Assembly: GCF_963576675.1 (NCBI RefSeq)
Contig: NC_088917.1
Coordinates: forward strand, 32,208,501 to 32,272,500
Origin: Euphorbia lathyris
Lineage: Eukaryota > Streptophyta > Magnoliopsida > Malpighiales > Euphorbiaceae
Length of the DNA: 64,000 bases
Direction of reading: 5' to 3'
In this document: positions 57,201 through 64,000 of the stretch, piece after piece
How positions within the stretch are numbered: position 1 is the stretch's first letter
How the letters are laid out: every line of letters starts with the position of its first letter
Position numbers and translations under genes: made by a program
The notes under the pieces: model-generated
What the model saw: only the letters and a program-made list of their open reading frames with translations
Told to the model about the DNA's origin: nothing
Databases searched by the model: none

Positions 57201-58836
57201 GAAGTTGAGTGTGATGCCAGTGGAATTGGGATTGGTGGTGTCTTGATGCAAGAAAAGAGGCCCATTGCCTACTTCAGTGAGAAGCTCTGTGAGGCACGGC
57301 AAAGGTGGGCAACGTATGATCAAGAGTTTTATGCTGTAGTGAGGGCATTGAAAGTATGGGAACATTACTTGGTGGGAAAAGAGTTCATCCTCTACACTGA
57401 CCATCAAGCTCTCAAATACCTGGGAAGTCAGAAGCAACTTCGAAGCGCCATGCACGCCCGGTGGTCCGCCTTCATAAATAAGTTCCCCTATAAGCTTATC
57501 CATAAGGCGGGAAAACAGAACATAGTGGCGGACGCTTTGAGTCGGAGGATTGCACTAATAAAAACAGTCAATCTGGAGACCGATTGTTTCGAACACATCA
57601 GAGGAGAGTACCCGGCGGATCCTGACTTTGGAAGTATCTGGGAGAAGTGCCAGCGCCAACCTGGGGATGGGGCGTATCACTTAATGGATGAGTATCTAAT
57701 GAGGGGCAACCAACTTTGTTTACCCTGCACTTCTATCCGCGAGAAGGTGGTCCGAGATCTACATGGCGGATCCCTGGGGGGCATTTTGGGCGAGACAAGA
57801 CATATGCAGCAGTGAGTTCCCGTTATTTCTGGCCCAAAATGAGAAGAGATGTGGCGTACCTGGTAGAACGATGCTATATCTGCCAGACCGCCAAGGGACA
57901 CGCTACAAATGCTGGCTTACAGCTGCCATTGCCTGTACCAGAAACCATATGGGAGGATCTGTCCATGGATTTTGTCCTAGGGTTACCCAGAACTCAGAGA
58001 GGCATGGATTCCATCTTCGTGGTTGTTGACCGGTTTTCGAAAATGGCACACTTCATACCATGCCGTAAGACTAACGACGCCTCAGCGACTGCCAAGCTAT
58101 TCTTCAAAGAGGTTGTCAGATTACATGGTGTACCAAAGAGCATTGTCTCAGACCGTGACACAAAGTTCCTGAGTCACTTCTGGCGGACCTTGTGGGCTCT
58201 TTTTGATACTTCTCTGAAGTTTAGTATCACCGCCCACCCTCCGACAGACGGACAGACAGAAGTGGTCAATCGGACTCTGGGAAACTTACTGCGCAGCAAA
58301 TGTAAGGATAAGCCCAGGATGTGGGACGTGGTTTTAGCACAAGCTGAGTTCGCCTACAATGGATCTGTACACTCGGGAACTGGGAAGTCACCCTTTGAGG
58401 TGGTATACACTAAGACCCCGAATCACGTCCTTGATATAGCCCATTTTCCCAAAGGAAACGTGACTGCAAACTAACTAGCCAAAGACTATGTCCAGATGCA
58501 CCGAGAGGTGAAGGAGACTCTTGAGGAGAGAAACCAGAAACTAAAGGCTAAGGCGGATGAGCACCGTAGGGACCTACAGTTCGAAGTGGGAGATGAGGTT
58601 ATGGTACACTTGGGAAAAGAGAGACTCGCCAACGCCACAAGCAGCAAGCTTCGACCGAGAAAGTACGGGCCATATAAGATCACCAAGAAGGTCAATGCCA
58701 ATGCCTATCACATAGCTTTGCCAAATTGGCTTGGTAAAGTCTCACCGACGTTCAATGTTCGTGACCTTAGCCCGTGGAAGTCAGATGGCCCTTTGGAGAA
58801 CAACACCGACAAGCCAGTGCTGAATTCTTTTAAATA
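54243..58836 (+). pseudogene. Chromovirus-like gag-pol polyprotein, lightly damaged
   Basis: ATG 54243 opens MVQPRQPQDSMETSDRRYEE. Gag capsid (SFGGELDIEGFLDWLSEVER), zinc knuckle CFWCNEPGHRSNEC (about 55452), protease IIDSGSQENIM (about 55722) with LLGRPWQ, RT with RMCVDSRAINKIT, PFGMTNAPSTFMRL and YFDDILIHS (about 56764), RNase H (VECDASGIGIGGVL, TDHQALKYL, VADALSRR), and integrase ([39 protein letters not shown]). Damage is slight: a TGA at 57036-57038, a frameshift at the six-G run 57776-57781 and a TAA at 58472-58474. The C-terminus ends NVRDLSPWKSD plus a short tail with no chromodomain-like motif. Confidence 0.9.
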
Positions 58837-58845
58837 AGGAGAGAA

Positions 58846-59356
58846 TGATGCGGACATCCTAACTGGACTCAGTAATAACACGCGCCTTGGCGGATCTCAT
58901 CTCGGCGTATCCACAGAGGTTGTATCTAAGAGGGCGGATCCCCTGGACACGCGAGCGGGGCGGATCTAGGCGTACGCCATGAGGTGTACCAACAACTACA
59001 CTGGGCGGATCTCAAGATTACTTCCTGCCGAAGGAATTCACCAACAACCTCTGACGCCCCGTACCTGCACCTCTGCACCTGTTGTCTAGGCGCATTACCT
59101 ATTTTACCCTTTTATTGTTAACCATATTGTAACCCTAATAGGGATAGCCCCTGTCCTTCTATTTATCTTTTGGAGGTTGTATTTAAACCCTCATTTTGTA
59201 AGGATAGGGCAACTTTTATCAATCAACTATCATTTCTCTTTGAGATTAAGGTTTATACCTTTGTTATCGGGATTCAATCCTTCTAGTCTAGCTAGAGAAG
59301 AAGATCTTTGTTGGTTTACGATTAAAACCTCCATTTATAGCTTTCAATCTGTATCA
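58846..59356 (+). repeat. 3' LTR of the chromovirus-like element
   Basis: 511 bp, the same length as the 5' LTR, preceded by the PPT and followed by ATCTC. Confidence 0.95.
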
Positions 59357-59361
59357 ATCTC

Positions 59362-59510
59362 TCTACTTCTATACTCCTACTAACTTTAGCATCGGAATGT
59401 ACACCGGGGGCCTCCCCCAACGCAGGTCCGGCGACCGGAACGGCAGCAACCTCACTTCATATACCCGATTGACTCTGAAGATCCAACATCCACATTAGTA
59501 ACAAACACCG
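59362..59510 (+). repeat. LTR-like segment, right part
   Basis: It continues 53684 after the insertion. It includes AGCATCGGAATGTACACCGG, GGTCCGGCGACCGGAAC and a possible LTR tail near ATTAGTAACA. Identity as an LTR is a suggestion only. Confidence 0.4.
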
Positions 59511-60012
59511 TTAGTGCATATTAATTTCTTGTATATTGGACAGATCCAATATAGTTGAAAGAAAATAACCGAAGTTATCTTGTTTAGGAATATCTTTGAA
59601 CCGTATGCCTCAATAAAGAACAGAATTTCTGCTCTATAAGTTGTCAAAAATTTATGATTGGTAGCCGAGCCAGCCTTGGACTACCCGTGTACAAATATAG
59701 CGCCCCTATGTAATGCATCTATTTGCAGATGTTTGAGCTACATATTAACATTATCAGCTATAGAACTTCACAAAATTGGCCTTTTACTTACTTGAAAACA
59801 GAGTTTCAATTCAATGTAGATACAAGAAAACTAACATTTCATCTCTGATAAGCTTGACTTCCAATCCATGGGAATTACACATATGCATAAGGGCCTTTCC
59901 CAAGAATTGGCTAATAACTACACATGCATGAATAAAATGAACTAAAAACAACAGAATGCAAAGGGGGGAGAAGGTAAGATGAGAAGAATACAAAATGCAA
60001 TGGAAGGAAGGT
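59511..60012. other. Downstream flank of the peroxiredoxin Q gene
   Basis: AT-rich, with no other gene. It should contain the 3' UTR and poly(A) site of the minus-strand gene; no single poly(A) signal stands out. Confidence 0.5.
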
Positions 60013-61859
60013 TCAAAGACTTTGAAGTAATTTGAGGGTTTCATCGATATGCTTTTCGGGTTGAAACTGGTTGTTGTAGACGAGTTGAACAACACCTTTC
60101 TTGTCAAGAACATATGTCTGTCTCCCAGGTAATGCTCCAAAAAGATCAGACGGAACGCCCCATTCTTTTCTTATTTTGTTTCCTTCATCACTCAGCAATG
60201 TAAATGGAAGTCTGTACTTCTTTGCAAATGCCTACAATCATTTATTGTTTTTCTGTCAATACGATTTTTAGAGACGACCCGTTTGACACTATTATCTTTT
60301 TTTTTTTTGTTGCTTCTCTTTTTCCCCTCTTATGCTATAAACAAGGATATGTTCAGGCCAAAATTAATGAGATATTTATATATGTGATAACTAGTTATAG
60401 CTAAGTTGGTACATAGGTCATCCTTCAAAAATGTGATAATAATTGAAATAAACAAGATCAAAGAAAAGAAAATACCTTGTGGGATGATGAATCATCACCA
60501 CTGATTCCAACAACTTCAGCTCCTGCTTTTTTGAACTTTTCATAAGAATCTCTGAAAGCACAGGCCTGCAAAAAATTATCCTTCTAAGTATCCGAATTAC
60601 TTTCAAACATGCCTTATTGCCTTTCAAGGCTCAACTCATTTTCTTTTGCATAGATAATATGCGGTTAATTGCATCAATGGTCAGTGAAGTTAATTTCAAA
60701 AAATTCACCTAATTTTATTTTGTTTCAATAAAATTATTGAACTTTATTTTTTTTCACTAAAGTCATTCCGGCCGTTTCCGGCAGAAAAAAATCACCTAAT
60801 TGTTCACATGAAAATCACTTTTAAAATGATTGAGTTTTACGTATAAAATGGCAGTTAGATGACAACAAAAAAAAGTAAAAATTATATTTATTATTTACTT
60901 GACTGTTGAAACTGTCACGTGACAGACATAATTGTTAAAGGTGCGCCTTAAGCAAGGCTCAAGGTAGTGAGCCTTAATTCCCATCCGCATAGGCTCTCGC
61001 CTTGTGCACCTTGCCTGGGTTTCATAGGCTCTCATCAAGGCACGCTTCAGTAACATTTAGTGTCTTGACTAGGAGTTTTTTTTAACAATTGATTAATCTC
61101 AAACCACTGTTCTAATTTAAGTAAACTTAATTTTAACCTTTGATCTAATCTAAATAAAAGTGTAAAACAAAACAAAAATATGAAGAGACGTAAATTATAA
61201 AAGAGGGGATTAAGAGACGTAATAGAATCCAGTCTCCAAGTGTTAAGGCTAAACGAAACGGAAAAAGGAAAAACAACTCCTCGTGTGAGAGATAGGACAT
61301 ATATGTCACTTATAGATATGGAGGAGGATGAATACGAAGAGAACGAAATTGGAGATGAAAATGATAGTGGAGACTTTGGAGAGGACGATATTAATCTTGA
61401 GGAGGAGTTTGACGATGATTATTAGTTCTTTTAGTTCTTTTTTATTGACAATGAATGCTTATTAGTTTATTAGCATTAATTAGGCACTTAAGTTAAATAT
61501 ATGTCTGTATGAACTTAATTTGGTGTTTTTAACATATTAAGTTAAATATATTATTAGTTCTTTTTTATTGACAATGAATGCTTATTAGTTTATTAGCATT
61601 AATTAGGCACTTAAGTTAAATATATGTCTGTATGAACTTAATTTGGTGTTTTTAACATTTAATATTATGTTTTTATGCAGTTTTGTCTTGTTTTAGATAG
61701 TTATAAGTCTGTTTTTGTTAGTGTGAAATATTGATGTGTAGATTTTGTATATATTATTTTTATTGTCTGTGCCTCATGTTCATCAGGCAGGCACGTGCCT
61801 AGATTCCAGGAACCTTTAGCGCCTTAGTACGTTCTACGCCTTTAACAACGATGGTGGCA

Positions 61860-61931
<72 letters not shown>

Positions 61932-62752
61932 CTGATATATATGCAGCTGTCATGTCACTGTTAGAGTGATTTTTTTCTGAATGGATTGGTTAGAATGAAA
62001 TAAAAAGCAAAGTGTAATAATTTTATAGAAACAAAATGAAATTCATTCCTAAACTAAAACCAAGCATAAAAGATCAATAATGCAATTTACACATTTCTCT
62101 TGATTTTGGCCTCGAACTTCTCTAAGTAAATTGCACATTCAATTTCATTTTCTTTCGATAAAATCACTAAACTCATAACATTTGATTTCATGAAAGCATT
62201 TCAACCAATTGCACTAAACTTGACAAAAAAAAATTGAAAACATTGTGGTTATTCATGTTTATTACCAACAATCTTTCTCTTGTATATATTATTATACTAC
62301 CCTTAAATTAAATGGAATTCTAGTGGGAGAATAACCTGTTTAGTGCAGCCAGGGGTCTCATCAGCAGGATAGAAATAGACGACAACAGGCTTCCCTTTGA
62401 ACTTATTAAGACTCACAGCTTTCCCATCTTGATCTTTCAATGTGAAAGAAGGTGGAGCCTGCCCTTTATTCACCTGAACGGAAACCAAAAAAAGAAATCA
62501 GAAACAATTAACCATCAAAATTTAGGGCAAAAAAAATCAGATAAGGACCAAATGTACCTTAGCAGAAATGTTAAACTTGAAAGAAGAAGAAGGAAGGACT
62601 GAGAGAGAAGAGGAATTAGAAAGGTTGAGGCCATGAAATTGAGAGTGTGATGAATTGGGGAGAAAAGAGAGGTTTTGGGAATGTTGGGTTTGGGGTTTTT
62701 GGGAACGGATTAGAGCGGGAAGAAAATGGTTAGATAGAGAGATGGATGCCAT
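60013..62752 (-). CDS. PRXQ: Peroxiredoxin Q, chloroplastic (intact, four coding exons)
   Basis: Exons on the minus strand are 62752-62558, 62473-62336, 60565-60476 and 60231-60013 (65, 46, 30 and 72 codons plus stop; 213 residues). All junctions are GT-AG and phase 0. Residues 1 to about 64 are Ser/Asn-rich without acidic residues, as in a chloroplast transit peptide. The thioredoxin-fold domain follows: [17 protein letters not shown] with the peroxidatic Cys at about 108, and ACAFRD with the resolving Cys at about 113, the five-residue spacing of PrxQ/BCP enzymes. It ends with [20 protein letters not shown] and a final KLLQSL helix. The enzyme reduces peroxides at the thylakoid using thioredoxin. 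Length matches the plant family (about 215) and no lesion is seen. Intron 2 is 1770 bp because of transposon sequence. Confidence 0.95.
60935..61850. mobile_element. Decayed DNA transposon with GTTAAAGG termini inside intron 2
   Basis: Left TTGTTAAAGGTGCGCC and right (complement) TTGTTAAAGGCGTAG are inverted, each next to AGGCACG/AAGGCTC repeats. An open frame at 61240-61425 has a strongly acidic C-terminus ([18 protein letters not shown]), similar to the tail of some hAT transposases. A direct duplication of about 105 bases with period 122 lies at 61434-61658. Confidence 0.45.
61863..61928. repeat. (AT)n microsatellite in intron 2
   Basis: An uninterrupted AT dinucleotide run of about 33 units, between the transposon fragment and the right inverted repeat. 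Confidence 0.95.
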
Positions 62753-63029
62753 ATTTTGAGAATAAAAATGGTTAATGTTGCATAGTTTAGTTTAGAGAGG
62801 AAGATAAGGAAGAAGATGAATGGATTGGCTGGCTTTTGGCGTGGAGGATTGCTGACCCCATCATTCATTCCCCCTCTCTGTTTTTTTCTTTTTATCTTTA
62901 AATTTTTTAAGCTTTCTTTCTTTTAAGAGAAAATAATTAATTTTCTCGATATTCCTGAAATAGTAACACCAAACAAAATTACTCAATACATTGTTTCGGT
63001 CGATTTTTTTAAAATTCAAATTTGTGCCT
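62753..63029 (-). promoter_or_regulatory. Upstream region of PRXQ
   Basis: About 280 bases before the next repeat. The minus strand is CT-rich near the ATG. No clear TATA box; this fits many plastid-protein genes but is weak evidence. Confidence 0.35.
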
Positions 63030-63324
63030 ACGGGGTGTTTGGGTGCTCCTTTTCATGCTCCTGTTTGTATTTTCAGTTCGAAATGGAGAGTTTTAGGTGT
63101 TTGGTTAGTGACATTCTTGTTTGCCTTTTACATTTGAAAAGCAGCATTAGGTGTTTGGTTAACAGCCTTTTACAAAAGCAGAGAATCTCTGTTTTTTGGA
63201 AAAGCAGTTTTTTCCATCAGCAAACAGCAAATCGTAACAGCAACTAGTAACAACAAACAACAACAGCAGCAAACCATAACAACAAACAGCAACAGAAAAC
63301 AGTAGTTAAAATAAACGGGCCCTA
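63030..63324. mobile_element. MITE-like repeat
   Basis: It starts ACGGGGTGTTTGGGTGC and ends with the complement of TAGGGCCCGTTTATTTT. Inside are repeated TTTGGTTAG, AAAAGCAG and CAACAGCAGC stretches of a common plant MITE style. The inverted ends are imperfect. Confidence 0.35.
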
Positions 63325-63599
63325 CGTTTCCAATTATGGATGATTTTTTTTGAAAAAAAAAAGATTGGTTACCAAGGAAGGGTAAGCGGAGAACATCCCA
63401 GCTATCAGATCCGTCCCTGAGCATGGATAGGAGGAGCGTCTGTCCAGGGCCCAATGATGAGGGAGGAGCCAAATATAGTAGTAGAATTTTAATTTTACTC
63501 AAATTAAAAAAAAGATACATAATTATGGGTAAGTTACAGATTAGTAATGATTAGACTAACTATTTACAACTATCTGATATTCTAAAAAGAATTTCTTAA

Positions 63600-63924
63600 A
63601 ATATCAAGTACATAAAAACTAAAATTGGTTTAGCAATGTCAGCATTTGAATTTCTTGAGTTTGTCAAAACAACATATTGTTATCCTAATATTTCAGATGT
63701 TTTTCGAATCCTCTTAAATATGTTAGTGACCGTTGCATTTGCTGAAAAGAAGTTTTTTGAAGTTAAAATTATTGAAAAGTTATTTGAGATCATTAATGTC
63801 ACAGGAAAATTTAAATGGTCTAAGCTTTTTATGTATTGAGAGAAGTATGTTAGGACATATTGATGTAGACAATATTATTAGTGATTTTGCATTTAAAAAT
63901 GCTCGTAGATATTGTTTTGTATGA
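63600..63924 (+). pseudogene. hAT transposase C-terminal remnant (dimerisation region)
   Basis: Two overlapping frames (63636-63839 and 63733-63924) together show FRILLNMLVTVAFAEK, then LKLLKSYLRSLMSQENLNGL and DNIISDFAFKNARR, as at the end of TTF-type hAT transposases (PVTVAxxERSFSKLKLIKxYLRS). The frame changes around 63745-63760. Only the C-terminal part is recognisable. Confidence 0.7.
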
Positions 63925-64000
63925 GAAACTGGGTAATTAAAGTGATATAAAATGTTTTTTCCATATGATCTTTTTTATTAGATCGTTTGTTAAGTGTAAT

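Larger units (their letters stand above)
53685..59356 (+). mobile_element. Chromovirus-like Ty3/gypsy retrotransposon (5.7 kb)
   Basis: LTRs of 511 bp (53685-54195 and 58846-59356) differ at about seven sites (about 1.4%). The target duplication is ATCTC (53680-53684 and 59357-59361). PBS TGGTATCAGAGC (54198-54209) matches the initiator-Met tRNA; the PPT is AAGGAGAGAA (58836-58845). The order gag-protease-RT-RNase H-integrase and the sequence style suggest the CRM/Reina side of the chromoviruses, although no clear chromodomain is seen. It is the youngest datable insertion in the window. Confidence 0.95.
60663..62091. mobile_element. Inverted-repeat-bounded insertion in PRXQ intron 2
   Basis: The left side (GGTTAATTGCATCAATGGTC and, inward, TATTTTGTTTCAATAAAATT) recurs inverted on the right (complement: GTAAATTGCATTATTGATC and TCATTTTGTTTCTATAAAATT). 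This suggests a terminal-inverted-repeat element or two related MITEs flanking the younger material at 60935-61930. The ends are imperfect and no duplication was identified. Confidence 0.45.

Noticed and set aside
58496..58837. Chromodomain at the C-terminus of the chromovirus-like element
   Set aside because: After NVRDLSPWKSD only about 17 residues follow, and no aromatic-cage pattern is seen.

Overview
The window is nuclear DNA of a flowering plant, probably a eudicot. It holds one intact host gene, a chloroplast peroxiredoxin Q with four coding exons and standard GT-AG introns. Nearly everything else is nested LTR retrotransposons and hAT-type DNA transposons of plant lineages: Athila, Tat, chromovirus and Ty1/copia. 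No prokaryotic gene is visible.

Layout. (1) From 1 to 49712 lies a decayed Athila-type Ty3/gypsy element on the + strand. Its 5' LTR is outside the window, its protease-RT-RNase H-integrase is split by insertions, and its 3' LTR is at about 48451-49712. It sits in the remains of a minus-strand Ty1/copia element (49713-52000). (2) Its RT is cut by a 1840-bp hAT element (1682-3521, 8-bp target duplication GTGCGATG), which contains a second hAT element (1988-3016, duplication GCTGTATG). (3) Downstream of the RNase H it is cut by a 39-kb block, 4381-43619 (duplication CCTGT). This is a Tat-lineage element on the minus strand, here called Tat-A. (4) Tat-A is itself cut inside its RT by a second, related Tat element on the + strand, Tat-B, 14411-33676 (duplication ATAGC). 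(5) From 50.6 to 53.5 kb are LTR-like debris, a hAT end and three adjacent tandem arrays. (6) A 5.7-kb chromovirus-like element lies at 53685-59356 (511-bp LTRs, duplication ATCTC). (7) The host gene is at 60013-62752 on the minus strand; its large second intron carries transposon debris. (8) A decayed hAT transposase end lies at 63.6-63.9 kb.

The most interesting part is the cargo of the two Tat elements. Each has ~3-kb LTRs, a ~1.9-kb leader, a polyprotein with four capsid-like modules, a degenerate RNase H followed by an intact second RNase H, and an integrase. Each also carries, antisense to the element and converging on pol, a six-exon gene with its own TATA box that encodes a plant-mobile-domain (PMD/MAIN-like) protein. 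Exon lengths are identical in the two copies (117, 651, 165, 396, 351 and 339 bp, all introns phase 0), while all five introns differ in length and the proteins differ clearly in sequence. Upstream of this gene both elements carry homologous 39-bp tandem arrays. Their LTRs carry arrays of 18-bp GC-rich palindromes just upstream of the TATA box, and three consecutive hairpins with the same 9-nt loop in the U5/leader region.

Both copies of the antisense gene and both polyproteins now contain stops or frameshifts, so these are relics of a once-functional design. All coordinates and matches were read by eye; no database search was run.
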